This document shows positions 21,842-30,351 of a stretch of 36,107 nt of DNA, in pieces (position 1 is the stretch's first letter; each line of letters starts with the position of its first letter). This DNA comes from Chloroflexota bacterium (GTDB taxonomy: Bacteria > Chloroflexota > Anaerolineae > Aggregatilineales > Phototrophicaceae). Under the pieces are notes generated by a model that did no database searches, was not told the DNA's origin, and was given only the letters and a program-made list of their open reading frames with translations. The DNA lies in contig VXNO01000056.1 in NCBI GenBank assembly GCA_009840575.1, positions 1-36,107 of the forward strand, read 5' to 3'. Position numbers and translations under genes: made by a program.

Positions 21842-23857
21842 ATGAAGAAATTGACGCTCATCGCGCTGGCCTTGCTGCTTTTGACTGTCTTCGCGCAGGC
21901 GCAGCGCCCCCCCGAAGAAATATATGAAAGCGACTATATCGCGCCTGAGTTCCCGCCTGGGCTGGACTGGATCAATATCGACGAGTCGCTAACCGTCGCT
22001 GGCTTGCGGGGCAAAATCGTCATCCTCGACTTTTGGACCTATGGCTGCGTCAACTGCCTGCACATCATCCCGGTGCTGGAGCAGGTGGAGACCAAATATG
22101 CGAACGAAGTGGTGGTCATCGGCGTGCATTCCGCCAAGTTCGATAATGAGGGGCAGACCGAGAATCTGCGCCAGATTGTGCAGCGCTACGAGGTACATCA
22201 TCCGGTCGTCAACGACCACGAATTCGCCATCTGGCGCAGCTATGGCGTGAATGCCTGGCCCACCGTCGCTGTCATCAATCCGCGCGGCAACCTGGTCGTC
22301 CGCCAATCGGGCGAGGTGCCTTTCGAGGCATTCGACACCTACCTCACCGGCATGATTGAGTATTATGACGGGCTGGATGACACGATCATCGACCGCACTC
22401 CCTTGCAACTGGCGCTGGAAGGCGCGAGCGACCCGGGCACGCCGCTGCTCTTCCCCGGCAAGGTCTTGGCGGATGCCGCGGGCGGGCGTCTCTTCATCGC
22501 CGATAGCAGCCACAACCGCATCGTCATCGCCGCTATGGATAGCTATGAGGTGCTGGATATCATCGGTTCCGGCGCACGGGGATTTGCCGGCGGCAGTTTT
22601 GAAGACACGCGCTTCGATAAACCGCAGGGCATGGCGTTGGATGGCGACTGGCTCTACATCGCCGATGTCAACAACCACAGCATCCGCCTGGCGGATCTGG
22701 GCGCGCGCGAGGTTATCACCCTGGCGGGCGACGGCATTATGGGCCGCAGCCGCCACCCCTTCGGAGAAAATATCCCCAACCCGCTGGGCGTCTCGCTGCG
22801 CAGCCCCTGGGATGTCGAGCTGGATGATGCTGGCAGGCTGCATATCGCCATGGCCGGCACGCACCAACTGTATATCTACGAGCCGGGCAGCAATCGCTTG
22901 TATCCATCGGTCGGCAATGGGCGCGAAGCCAACCTGAACGGCGTCAGCCTGGCAAACAGCGAACTCGCCCAGCCCAGCGGCCTCTATTATGCCGGCGCGG
23001 GAAAATTGTATTTTGCTGACAGCGAAAGCAGCACCATCCGCCTGGCTGACTTTGAGCAGGACTTGGTCACCGTCGTCTCCGGCACCACCGAAAACAGCCT
23101 CTTCGATTACGGCGACATCGACGGTGAGCTAGGCGAGAATCGTTTGCAGCACGCGCTGGGTATCGAAGGCGCGCCCGATGGCAGCTTGTACATCGCCGAT
23201 ACCTACAACAGTCGCATCAAGATCATCCCGCCCGGCGAAACCCGCACGGGTACGCTCGCCGGGCTGGGTGGCGCGGGTGGCTATGCCGATGGACCAGCCA
23301 GCCAGGCGCAATTCGACGAACCCGGCGGCTTGAGTTATGCGGACGCCAGCTTGTACATCGCCGATACCAACAACCATGTCATCCGCCGGCTTGATTTGGC
23401 CGCTGGCACCGTCGACACCGTGCGTTTCCCAAATCCAGAAGCGCTGATTATCAATCCTGAGGCGCTGACTCTGCTGGGCGGCAACCAAAGCGATGATGAG
23501 CTAACGCGGCTGGAAACGCAGCAAGTCGCCGCTGGCGAGGGCGCGCTGACCCTGCAACTGAGCTTCGCCGATGCGCTGAAGATCAATCCGCTCATTGATA
23601 GCCAGTTTGCGCTTACGATGGATGGCGAGGCGCAGCTAGAGGCGGTCGTGACGGAGAATGTGCTCAGCCTGCCCATCCTGTTTATCGAGGGCGGCGGCAA
23701 CCTGCATGCGGAGTTGACGCTTTATTATTGCCGCGAAGGGGCGGAAGCGCTGTGCTACATTGAAAGCGCCCGCTGGGAGATTCCCTATGCAACGGCGGGA
23801 ACATCAGCGCAAAGCGAGATCCTGCTGGCGCGGCAGATTGATGCGCCGGAGCTATAA
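21842..23857 (+). CDS. Exported thioredoxin-like/NHL beta-propeller protein (NHLRC2-like)
   Basis: 671 residues. ATG 21842 follows AGGAGG with 6-base spacing and opens a signal peptide (MKKLTLIALALLLLTVFAQA). Residues about 45-180 form a TlpA/AhpC-type thioredoxin fold with the redox motif CVNC in DFWTYGCVNCLHIIP and the cis-Pro region YGVNAWPTVAVI. From about 190 to 550 come NHL-type repeats with LYIADTNNH and LFIADSSHNRI motifs, a beta-propeller; a C-terminal beta domain of about 110 residues has two more cysteines. This matches bacterial NHLRC2-like proteins, here exported. Its substrate is unknown; the neighbouring Cys-paired TPR protein is an attractive but unproven candidate. Confidence 0.9.
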   Translation: MKKLTLIALALLLLTVFAQAQRPPEEIYESDYIAPEFPPGLDWINIDESLTVAGLRGKIVILDFWTYGCVNCLHIIPVLEQVETKYANEVVVIGVHSAKFDNEGQTENLRQIVQRYEVHHPVVNDHEFAIWRSYGVNAWPTVAVINPRGNLVVRQSGEVPFEAFDTYLTGMIEYYDGLDDTIIDRTPLQLALEGASDPGTPLLFPGKVLADAAGGRLFIADSSHNRIVIAAMDSYEVLDIIGSGARGFAGGSFEDTRFDKPQGMALDGDWLYIADVNNHSIRLADLGAREVITLAGDGIMGRSRHPFGENIPNPLGVSLRSPWDVELDDAGRLHIAMAGTHQLYIYEPGSNRLYPSVGNGREANLNGVSLANSELAQPSGLYYAGAGKLYFADSESSTIRLADFEQDLVTVVSGTTENSLFDYGDIDGELGENRLQHALGIEGAPDGSLYIADTYNSRIKIIPPGETRTGTLAGLGGAGGYADGPASQAQFDEPGGLSYADASLYIADTNNHVIRRLDLAAGTVDTVRFPNPEALIINPEALTLLGGNQSDDELTRLETQQVAAGEGALTLQLSFADALKINPLIDSQFALTMDGEAQLEAVVTENVLSLPILFIEGGGNLHAELTLYYCREGAEALCYIESARWEIPYATAGTSAQSEILLARQIDAPEL

Positions 23858-23926
23858 GCCCTGGCACATCGCGCAGCAGAGATTCACCACAGAAGTAGGG
23901 CCAAGTAAGTCGTGAGAATGGAATCT

Positions 23927-23995
23927 GTAGGGGCGAGTCTTGGCTCGCCCAGAATCATCGCAGAAAACGGCGGGCGCCCCAAAGCTCGCCCCTAC
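23927..23995. repeat. 69 bp element with 11 bp terminal inverted repeats
   Basis: GTAGGGGCGAG (23927-23937) is exactly inverted by CTCGCCCCTAC (23985-23995), and inner GGCTCGCCC and GGGCGCCCC extend the palindromic character. This is MITE-like in form. Partial relatives occur near 1022-1041, 8645-8656 and 17980. A GATTCACCACAGAAG repeat fragment sits just upstream at 23880. Confidence 0.65.
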
Positions 23996-24020
23996 CTCAA
24001 CGTTTCGGGACAGGGGTAGG

Positions 24021-25007
24021 CTAGCGCGCGCCGATGGTGATGCTGCCTTCGCGCAATTCGCCGCCGCGCAGGAATGCGATAGCGACCGTCGCGCCCACTT
24101 TCATCCGCGTCAGCGCCAGTTGCAGCTCATCGATATCGGCGATGGCTTCATCGCCCAGTGCCACCAGGATATCGCCCACCAGCAAGCCCGCCGCTGCCGC
24201 CGGGCTGCCCGCTTCCAGCGAGACGACCAGCAAGCCCGTCTCTTGCTCTAGTGTGTTGATGATGGCATCGGGCAATTGCGCCGCCTGCGCCCCCACGCCA
24301 AGATAGCCACTGCGGATTTCCCCATCACTCAAGAGCGCCGCGACCAAGCTACGCAAAGTAGACAGCGGTACAGCCATGCCGATGCCGCCGCCGAAACCCG
24401 ATGTGAGCAAGCCGTGCACGCCGCCATCCGCGCCGAGCAAAGCGCCGCCGGAAAAACCCGGGTACATGACGAGATCCAACTGTAGCAGCCCCTCCGCCAG
24501 CGCGAAGCCACCCCACTGGCGCATTCGTCTGCGCCATTTGTCAGTCCGCCGGTGCGGTCGCTTGCCCTTGCCACTTTTCTGTAGAGCCATTCTCATTTTT
24601 CTACGCCGCTGACGGGTAGCCCGCGCTTGCACGATGCCGCTGACGATGCCGGCGCTGGCGCGGATGCGGATTGGCCGCGCCACAGCCACAGCCAGATCGC
24701 CGACGCGCAGGCTGTCCGCCGCTGCCCAATTCGCCGGTTGCAGCGCGCCCTCCACCCGCAGCAGCGCCAGGTCATTGCGCGGGTCGCGCCCGACCAATTG
24801 GGCAGCAACCTGCTCGCCAGCCGCCGTAGCGATTGTGATGTCCGCGTCGCTTTCCACGCCATGATGCGCGGTGATGACCAGGTCTTCCGCCCAGGCAATG
24901 CCACTGGCGGGCAAGCGGCGGCGCGCATGCACCGTCAGCACACTGTCGGCAGTGCCCGCCACCAGGTCAGCCAGGTCCTTCGAAAAGGTCTTCAGCGCTT
25001 CTGTCAT
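24021..25007 (-). CDS. HtrA/Deg-like trypsin-type serine protease with PDZ domain and a basic insertion
   Basis: 328 residues. The ATG at 25007 follows AAAGGAGAAAAG; the longer track start is rejected. The trypsin-like triad is visible: His49 (ITAHHGV), Asp79 (DPRNDLALL), Ser186 (YPGFSGGALL). A PDZ domain covers about 235-328 (SGYLGVG, AGSPAAAAGLLVGDILVALGD). There is no signal peptide or membrane helix, so it looks cytoplasmic, unlike most HtrA proteins. Residues about 129-164 are half Arg/Lys (18 of 36: QRRRKMRM, KGKRPHRR, KWRRRMR), an unusual insertion between the two beta-barrels of the protease that could bind nucleic acid or acidic surfaces. Divergent from the DMT transporter. Confidence 0.88.
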   Translation of the reverse strand: MTEALKTFSKDLADLVAGTADSVLTVHARRRLPASGIAWAEDLVITAHHGVESDADITIATAAGEQVAAQLVGRDPRNDLALLRVEGALQPANWAAADSLRVGDLAVAVARPIRIRASAGIVSGIVQARATRQRRRKMRMALQKSGKGKRPHRRTDKWRRRMRQWGGFALAEGLLQLDLVMYPGFSGGALLGADGGVHGLLTSGFGGGIGMAVPLSTLRSLVAALLSDGEIRSGYLGVGAQAAQLPDAIINTLEQETGLLVVSLEAGSPAAAAGLLVGDILVALGDEAIADIDELQLALTRMKVGATVAIAFLRGGELREGSITIGAR

Positions 25008-25149
25008 GCTTTTCTCCTTTGTATGATATATGCCTTGCCGCTCATTCTGCACCAAGCAGCCGCGCCGACGCATCACACCAATGGCGAGAAGCGCCTAGCA
25101 ATTTGGGTAGGTGCGCAAGAATCGGAGCGCTTATGTAATGCCCGTTTGC

Positions 25150-25155
25150 TACAAT
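25150..25155 (+). promoter_or_regulatory. Candidate -10 box (TACAAT) of the DMT transporter gene
   Basis: TACAAT lies 31 bases before the ATG at 25187. No clear -35 box. The same hexamer precedes several genes in this window. Confidence 0.4.
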
Positions 25156-25186
25156 CTCGGCGTATTCCTTGGCGAGAGGCGGAAGC

Positions 25187-26083
25187 ATGTCTTTGGTTCA
25201 ATTGACCGCGCTGTTGTCGCTGGGCGCGATTTGGGGCGCGTCTTACATTTTCATTCGCGTCGCGGTTGAGCCATTTGGCCCGCTCTTCCTGATGTTTTTG
25301 CGCGTCTTGCTGAGCGGGCTGATCCTGGTTGGTTATGCGCGGCTGCGGCGGGTACAGCTCAATATCCGCGGACATTGGCGGCAATTCCTGTTGCTGGGGC
25401 TATTAGGCTCTGCCTTGCCATTTAGCCTGATTGGCTGGGCGGAACTGACCGTAACAGCCTCCATGGCGGCTATTTTGATGTCGACCACGCCGCTATTCAC
25501 CATCTTCGTCGCGGCGATCGGTTTGGGCGAGCGACTGACGGCGGCAAAGTTGCTGGGCGCGCTGCTGGGCATCATCGGCGTCAGTATCACAGTGAGTGGC
25601 GCGGAAATGGAACTGACGCCCGATGTCATCGCGGCGACGTTGGCGCTGCTGCTAGCGACTTTGAGCTATGCCTGTGGCGGCGTCTTCGCCAAGCGCGCTT
25701 TCAGCGGCTTGAACAACCTGTCGATGTCTTGTGGGCAACTGCTGGGGGCATCGTTTGTGCTGACCCCATTTGCTTTTGCGAACCTGCCCGAGCATAGCTT
25801 GCCCGCGGAAGCCATCGGGGCGCTGCTGGCGCTGGCGGTCGTCTGCACCGCGCTTGCCTATCAGCTGTATTATTACTTGCTGATACACGCGGGCCCCCTC
25901 AACGCGCTGACTGTCACCTTGTTGATGCCGGTCTTTGGCGTGCTTTGGGGCGCGCTGCTGCTGGGCGAACATATCAGCCCGGGCATGTTGGCTGGGCTGG
26001 TCATCGTGCTTGGCAGCGTGGGGCTGGTGACAGGGATGCTCTCGCCGCGCCGACGCAACTTGCGGGGGACGCAGCCTGCTTGA
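25187..26083 (+). CDS. EamA/DMT family transporter
   Basis: Small-molecule transporter of the drug/metabolite superfamily, 298 residues with about ten hydrophobic helices in two EamA repeats. GAIWGASYIFIRVAVEPFGPL is the classical opening and VFGVLWGALLLGEHISPG the second-repeat signature before the last helices. ATG 25187 sits after GAGGCGGAAG; the TTG at 25169 is the ribosome-site region itself. The substrate is not predictable. Its stop is 20 bases from that of the convergent ferredoxin gene. Confidence 0.9.
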   Translation: MSLVQLTALLSLGAIWGASYIFIRVAVEPFGPLFLMFLRVLLSGLILVGYARLRRVQLNIRGHWRQFLLLGLLGSALPFSLIGWAELTVTASMAAILMSTTPLFTIFVAAIGLGERLTAAKLLGALLGIIGVSITVSGAEMELTPDVIAATLALLLATLSYACGGVFAKRAFSGLNNLSMSCGQLLGASFVLTPFAFANLPEHSLPAEAIGALLALAVVCTALAYQLYYYLLIHAGPLNALTVTLLMPVFGVLWGALLLGEHISPGMLAGLVIVLGSVGLVTGMLSPRRRNLRGTQPA

Positions 26084-26103
26084 GAGCAGACCGCGTCGCG
26101 AAA

Positions 26104-26457
26104 TCACATATTCAGCGCGTCATAGCCGGGGCCTTGCGTGAAGAAGTCGTAATTGGGCGCGATATCCGGCGTCAGGTCGATGATGTCGCCTTCTTCATGC
26201 TCGATGATGACCTTGGCATCGTGCGGCACCCGCTCTTGCCCTTCCATCATCTCGTAATCGGTCGGCACTTCTTCTTCGACGAAGATGGCTTCAAAGGGGC
26301 ATTCGGGGATGCAAGCGCCGCAATCGATGCAGGTATCCGGGTCGATGTAGAACCAGGGCCATTCGTTCTCGGGTTTGCCGCCGATGATGCACTCGACCGG
26401 ACAAACTTCAACACAAGCGCCATCGCGCAGGCACAAACTGGTGATGATATGTGTCAT
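26104..26457 (-). CDS. Ferredoxin family protein, two Fe-S cluster motifs
   Basis: 117-residue electron carrier. Cysteines C9, C15, C19 (CLRDGACVEVCP) plus C23 and the motif C43-x2-C46-x2-C49-x3-C53-P (CIDCGACIPECP) are arranged like the seven- or eight-iron bacterial ferredoxins; the C-x5-C-x3-CP spacing of the first motif matches the 3Fe/4Fe-type site. An acidic tail of about 50 residues follows (HEEGDIIDLTPDI). ATG 26457 follows GAGGAG; the 25 extra track residues are not ferredoxin-like. It stands alone, so its redox partners are not shown. Confidence 0.9.
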   Translation of the reverse strand: MTHIITSLCLRDGACVEVCPVECIIGGKPENEWPWFYIDPDTCIDCGACIPECPFEAIFVEEEVPTDYEMMEGQERVPHDAKVIIEHEEGDIIDLTPDIAPNYDFFTQGPGYDALNM

Positions 26458-26534
26458 GTTGGGTTTCTCCTCGCTCGTTTCATCAGGCTGGCTATCAGCG
26501 ACGATCTCGAGCCGCTTTCTTTCCCTTATCATTT

Positions 26535-26567
26535 ATGCTAGCGCAGAATGCCGCGCGTTACTAGCAT
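26535..26567. promoter_or_regulatory. 7 bp inverted repeat upstream of the ferredoxin gene
   Basis: ATGCTAG and CTAGCAT are perfect inverted repeats 19 bases apart in the gap between the ferredoxin start and tRNA-Arg. It might be an operator or a chance palindrome. Nothing else stands out in this gap apart from the TACAAT at 26621. Confidence 0.25.
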
Positions 26568-26620
26568 ATTCTTCGCAACTTGCCCCCAAATTCAAGGGTG
26601 ATTCGCTACGCCTATTTGGT

Positions 26621-26626
26621 TACAAT
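26621..26626 (+). promoter_or_regulatory. -10 box (TACAAT) upstream of tRNA-Arg
   Basis: TACAAT lies 15 bases before the first base of the tRNA, the expected distance. A -35 box is not clear. Confidence 0.45.
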
Positions 26627-26640
26627 TCGTCTCAGCTCAA

Positions 26641-26713
26641 GCTCCAGTAGCTCAGGGGACAGAGCATTGGTTTCCTAAACCAAGTGTCGCAGGTTCGAAT
26701 CCTGCCTGGAGCG
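26641..26713 (+). tRNA. tRNA-Arg (anticodon CCT)
   Basis: The 73-base cloverleaf folds fully: acceptor GCTCCAG/CTGGAGC, D-stem GCTC/GAGC, anticodon stem TTGGT/ACCAA with loop TTCCTAA, T-arm GCAGG-TTCGAAT-CCTGC, discriminator G. Anticodon CCT reads AGG. CCA is not encoded. The next base, 26714, is already the last base of the thrS stop codon on the other strand. Confidence 0.96.
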
Positions 26714-28495
26714 CTAGACCGCCACCGTCAGGGCTTTCGCCTGGATGTTGGCTTGCGCGGCAGCGGCAAAGCCCTCTACATCCAGCGCGCCGGCATCTAC
26801 ATCACCCCGCAAGCGCAGGCTCACAGTCCGCGCCGCTATATCACGGTCACCCACAACCAGCAGCCAAGGCACCAGCATGGCGCGGTGCTGACGAATCTTG
26901 GAGCGCATGTTGCGGTCTTTGGTATCGGCTTGTACGCGCATGCCTCGCGCTTTGAGCAGGGCGCTTATTTCCAGCGCGTAGTCATTGTGCGCCTCGCGGA
27001 TGGGGATGATGACCGCTTGCATTGGCGCGAGCCAGGGCGGGAATGCGCCGGCAAAATGCTCGATGAGGATGCCGATGAACCGCTCCAGGCTGCCGAAGGG
27101 CGCGCGATGGATCATGACCGGGCGCTTGCGGGTGTTGTCCTTGTCGACATACTCCAGGTCGAAGCGCTGCGGCAAGTTGTAATCCACCTGCACCGTGCCC
27201 AACTGCCATTCGCGCTTTAATACATCGCGCACGATGAAATCCAGCTTGGGACCATAAAATGCCGCTTCACCCGGCTCGATATGATAGGCCAGGTTCAGTT
27301 GATCACAAGCGCGGACGATGGCGGCGGTGGCGGCTTCCCAGAGCTCTCCATCGCCGACATATTTGTCGCTGGCTGGGTCGCGCGTGCCGATGCGGGCGCG
27401 GAAGTCCGCCATACCCAGCGCGCCAAAGACATCCTGGATCAAGCGCACAACGCCGATGAATTCGTCCAGCAGTTGGTCGGGACGCACGAAGAGATGCGCG
27501 TCGTCGACCGTGAAGCCGCGCACACGGGTCAATCCGCGCAGCTCGCCCGATTGCTCGTAGCGGTAGACCGTGCCAAATTCAGCATAGCGCAGCGGCAAAT
27601 CCCGGTAGGAGCGTGGCTGGCTGGTGTAGATGCGGCAGTGGTGCGGGCAGTTCATGGGGCGCAGCATGAATTCATCGCCATCCACATCGATGGGGCTGTA
27701 CTGGCTGTCGGCATAATAGGGATAATGCCCGGAGGTTTTATAAAGTTCGATGTTGCCCAGGTGCGGCGTGATAACGGGCAGGTAGCCGCGCTCGACCTGG
27801 ATATCACGCAGCCAGCGCTCCAACGTATCGCGCAGGGTCGTGCCCGCCGGCAGCCACAGCGGCAGCCCTTTGCCCACCATGGCGTCGATGATGAAGAGGT
27901 CGAGCTTCTCGCCCAAGGCGCGGTGGTCGCGCTTGGCGGCTTCGGCGAGTTGATTGCGGTATTCCGCCAATTCCGCGGGGCTATGCCAGGCGGTGCCGTA
28001 AATGCGCGTGAGCTGCTGGCGCTTCTCGTCGCCGCGCCAATACGCCCCGGCTGGCGGACGCAGCGAAATGCTGACGGCTTTGGGGTTGATATCGGCGGTG
28101 CTGGCGACATGCGGCCCACGGCACAAATCAGTGAAGCCGCGCTGCGTATAGACGGTCAGTTGCGCGCCATTGTCCGCCGCCAGCAAGTCGTCGATCAATT
28201 CCAGCTTGTAAGGCTGGTCGCGGAAGAGCTCACACGCTGCCTCTGGCGCGATTTCGCGGTATTGGAAGTCGTGCCTGCCCGACAGGATTTTGCGCATGCG
28301 CCGCTCGACCCATTTGATATCCTCAGCGCTGATGGGCTGCGGGAGGTCGAAGTCATAATAGAAGCCGTCTTCAATCGGCGGGCCAATGGCGGTCTTGGCG
28401 GTGGGGAAGCGCTCCAGCATCGCCTCCGCCAGGACATGGGCGGCTGAATGGCGAATTTTGTAGAGTTGGCTGTCTTCGTAACGGGCGTCGGACAT
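26714..28495 (-). CDS. thrS: Threonine-tRNA ligase lacking the TGS domain
   Basis: Charges tRNA-Thr and edits Ser-tRNA-Thr. 593 residues. The editing domain starts at once with H16-x3-H20 (RHSAAHVLAEAM) and includes DLCRGPHV; class II catalytic motifs follow, with zinc ligand Cys in RPMNCPHH (about 283), motif 2 YRYEQSGELRGLTRVRGF and motif 3 PVMIHRAPFGSLERFIGI. The C-terminal anticodon-binding domain ends near VSLRLRGDVDAG. The usual N-terminal TGS domain (about 60 residues) is missing and there is no room upstream for it. The ribosome site is weak (GCGAGATG). The gene end abuts tRNA-Arg, so transcripts from the two strands must meet or overlap. Confidence 0.96.
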   Translation of the reverse strand: MSDARYEDSQLYKIRHSAAHVLAEAMLERFPTAKTAIGPPIEDGFYYDFDLPQPISAEDIKWVERRMRKILSGRHDFQYREIAPEAACELFRDQPYKLELIDDLLAADNGAQLTVYTQRGFTDLCRGPHVASTADINPKAVSISLRPPAGAYWRGDEKRQQLTRIYGTAWHSPAELAEYRNQLAEAAKRDHRALGEKLDLFIIDAMVGKGLPLWLPAGTTLRDTLERWLRDIQVERGYLPVITPHLGNIELYKTSGHYPYYADSQYSPIDVDGDEFMLRPMNCPHHCRIYTSQPRSYRDLPLRYAEFGTVYRYEQSGELRGLTRVRGFTVDDAHLFVRPDQLLDEFIGVVRLIQDVFGALGMADFRARIGTRDPASDKYVGDGELWEAATAAIVRACDQLNLAYHIEPGEAAFYGPKLDFIVRDVLKREWQLGTVQVDYNLPQRFDLEYVDKDNTRKRPVMIHRAPFGSLERFIGILIEHFAGAFPPWLAPMQAVIIPIREAHNDYALEISALLKARGMRVQADTKDRNMRSKIRQHRAMLVPWLLVVGDRDIAARTVSLRLRGDVDAGALDVEGFAAAAQANIQAKALTVAV

Positions 28496-28574
28496 GCGGG
28501 CATCTCGCTGGCTGCTGGGCGTCTGGCGCTATTGTAAAGGACATTTCGCAGGCGGGTAGGGGAGAAGGCAGGGT

Positions 28575-28997
28575 TCAGCCGCTGAGCACCAGCACCTCAT
28601 CAATGACGGCTTGGGCGATTTCCTGGGTGGCGAAATGCTTTTCCTTGGTTGGCTCGTTGTCATGGGTGACGCGCGTGAACAGGCTCTCGAAGACATCCTG
28701 CGCGACCAGGTTATCGATTGTGTCTTCGATGATCTCCAATTGCAACTGCTCGACGATGATATGCGGCGTATCCAGCACGGCATAACGCACGGGCGGCGTC
28801 TCGGGGATAGAGCCGGTGGCCAGCCAGGTCAGCTGCAACTGGCGATGAATATAAGCGACAGTGGCGAAGAGCGCGGTATAGACCGTGCCGTCTTCCATGC
28901 GCACCAGGACATCGCAAGCGTCGCCATCTTCAAGCGGCTCGCAAAAGACCTCGTCGGGCACAATCATGATTTTTTCAACTGCGTCGGCTGGCGTCAT
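28575..28997 (-). CDS. Small acidic protein, function unknown
   Basis: 140 residues, strongly acidic, no signal or membrane segment. I do not recognise the family. The N-terminal half is beta-like (CDVLVRMEDGTVYTALFATVAYIHRQL) and the C-terminal half looks helical (EDTIDNLVAQDVFESLFTRV, EIAQAVIDEVLVLSG). A purine stretch GGATAGAGATAAG precedes the ATG. It is 79 bases upstream of thrS on the same strand and may be co-transcribed. The overlapping plus-strand frame 28611-29162 is a shadow. Confidence 0.75.
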   Translation of the reverse strand: MTPADAVEKIMIVPDEVFCEPLEDGDACDVLVRMEDGTVYTALFATVAYIHRQLQLTWLATGSIPETPPVRYAVLDTPHIIVEQLQLEIIEDTIDNLVAQDVFESLFTRVTHDNEPTKEKHFATQEIAQAVIDEVLVLSG

Positions 28998-29187
28998 TCT
29001 TATCTCTATCCCGTTTCAATAAGGGCTATTTCTATAGTGAAGGCATTGCTGTGTACGATTCAGCATAGCACATTGGCAGGCGATTGCAACGTTTTTCACA
29101 AAGTCGCGCCGCCAGCCGTCGCGATTTGCCTATACGATTCTGACACAACTGGCATAAAATAAGCCGACAACCCAGCGAGGCAGCCCC

Positions 29188-29985
29188 ATGTCCGAAGGCA
29201 AGCAGGGCCACCCTTTGTATCAGCAGCGCGCGCTGCCCTCAGAGCCCACGGAGAAGCGCAAGCCACCGCCCCGGCCACAGGCGGAAAGACCGTGGCTGAC
29301 CTATCTACTGGTGGGTTTGCTGGTCGCTATCTACCTGGCTGGCTGGCTGCTGCCCGAGCTGGGGGCGCAGTTGCTCTTGCAAGGCGCGCTGATCCCGGCA
29401 GCGGTCATCGACGGCGGGCAAGTCTATCGCCTGTTGACCGCTATGTTTTTGCACGCCAGCCCGGGGCATATTTTATTCAATGCTTATGCCCTGTATATTT
29501 TTGGCAGCGGCATGGAGCCGATCTTCGGGCGGGCGCGGCTGCTGCTGATTTATGTGCTGGGCGGCTTGAGCGGCTCGCTGCTGAGCCTGGCGCTGGGAAG
29601 CAACTGGTCAGTAGGCGCGTCGGGGGCGGTCTTCGCCTTGTTCACGGCGCAGGCGCTGCACCTGCACCAGCATCGCCGGCTGTATGTCGATGTGCGCGGC
29701 AAGCTGCGGCACATGCTCTTCCTCCTCGGCATCAACCTGCTGCTGGGCTTCCTGCCTGGCTCGCGCATCGATAACTGGGGGCATATCGGCGGTATGCTGG
29801 GCGGGCTGCTGCTGGCTTGGCGGATTGCGCCGCGCTTCCCGCCATTGACGATGCCCTTGCGCTCTTTGAAAGAGCTGGCGCGCAGCGATACCAACTCGTT
29901 GCGGTATCATACGCCTTTCGTCGTTCTTTATTGCGGCGGACTAATCGCCCTCACCGCGCTGGTCATCTTCGTTCATGGCGGCTGA
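29188..29985 (+). CDS. Rhomboid family intramembrane serine protease
   Basis: Cleaves membrane proteins within the bilayer. 265 residues with a hydrophilic, Pro-rich N-terminal tail of about 35 residues and six to seven helices. Catalytic Ser in VGASGAVFAL (about 144) and His in NWGHIGGMLGG (about 199); the HASPGHILFNAYALYIFGSGME segment matches the rhomboid HxxxxHxxxN region. GCGAGGCAG precedes the ATG. The last 45 bases overlap the convergent DUF2304 gene. Substrates are unknown; no obvious partner is adjacent. Confidence 0.93.
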   Translation: MSEGKQGHPLYQQRALPSEPTEKRKPPPRPQAERPWLTYLLVGLLVAIYLAGWLLPELGAQLLLQGALIPAAVIDGGQVYRLLTAMFLHASPGHILFNAYALYIFGSGMEPIFGRARLLLIYVLGGLSGSLLSLALGSNWSVGASGAVFALFTAQALHLHQHRRLYVDVRGKLRHMLFLLGINLLLGFLPGSRIDNWGHIGGMLGGLLLAWRIAPRFPPLTMPLRSLKELARSDTNSLRYHTPFVVLYCGGLIALTALVIFVHGG

Positions 29986-30321
29986 CTGGGCGAGCTGATA
30001 TTGCAATAAAGCGATTTGCTGCGCCGCTTCTTTGTTTTCGCGTGTCAAGCGCGTGATGACCATAGAAAAATACAATTGGATGAAGAGCAGGAAGAGCAGC
30101 GCTAACAAAAAAAGCAGATTGGTCGGGTCGAAGATATTCAGCGCCGCCGCCAGTTGATGCAGCAAGTCGCGCCAGATGCCCAGCGCCAGCATCACCACCG
30201 CCGTGCCCAGCCACAGCAGCGAATACTCCTCGCTGAGATGCCGCCGCCGCACCAGCTCCAGCACGACCACCAAGGCCACCAAGGCCGCGCCCACCGTGAA
30301 AATCATCGAGCGGTCGATCAT
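29941..30321 (-). CDS. DUF2304 family membrane protein
   Basis: 126 residues with three hydrophobic helices (about 5-22, 33-52, 66-88) and a C-terminal coiled-coil-like tail (TRENKEAAQQIALLQYQLAQ). YSLLWLGTAVVMLALGIW is characteristic of DUF2304 proteins, which often accompany glycosyltransferases of cell-surface synthesis. ATG 30321 follows AAGGAATGG; the longer track start runs into a repeat. The 3' end overlaps the rhomboid gene by 45 bases, tail to tail. No partner glycosyltransferase is immediately adjacent, though one lies 0.6 kb away. Confidence 0.85.
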   Translation of the reverse strand: MIDRSMIFTVGAALVALVVVLELVRRRHLSEEYSLLWLGTAVVMLALGIWRDLLHQLAAALNIFDPTNLLFLLALLFLLFIQLYFSMVITRLTRENKEAAQQIALLQYQLAQSAAMNEDDQRGEGD

Positions 30322-30351
30322 GGTTTCCATTCCTTGCCTGCCTCCGGATTT

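Noticed and set aside
27281-28447. 388-residue plus-strand frame
   Set aside because: Shadow of thrS, whose motifs are unmistakable on the other strand.
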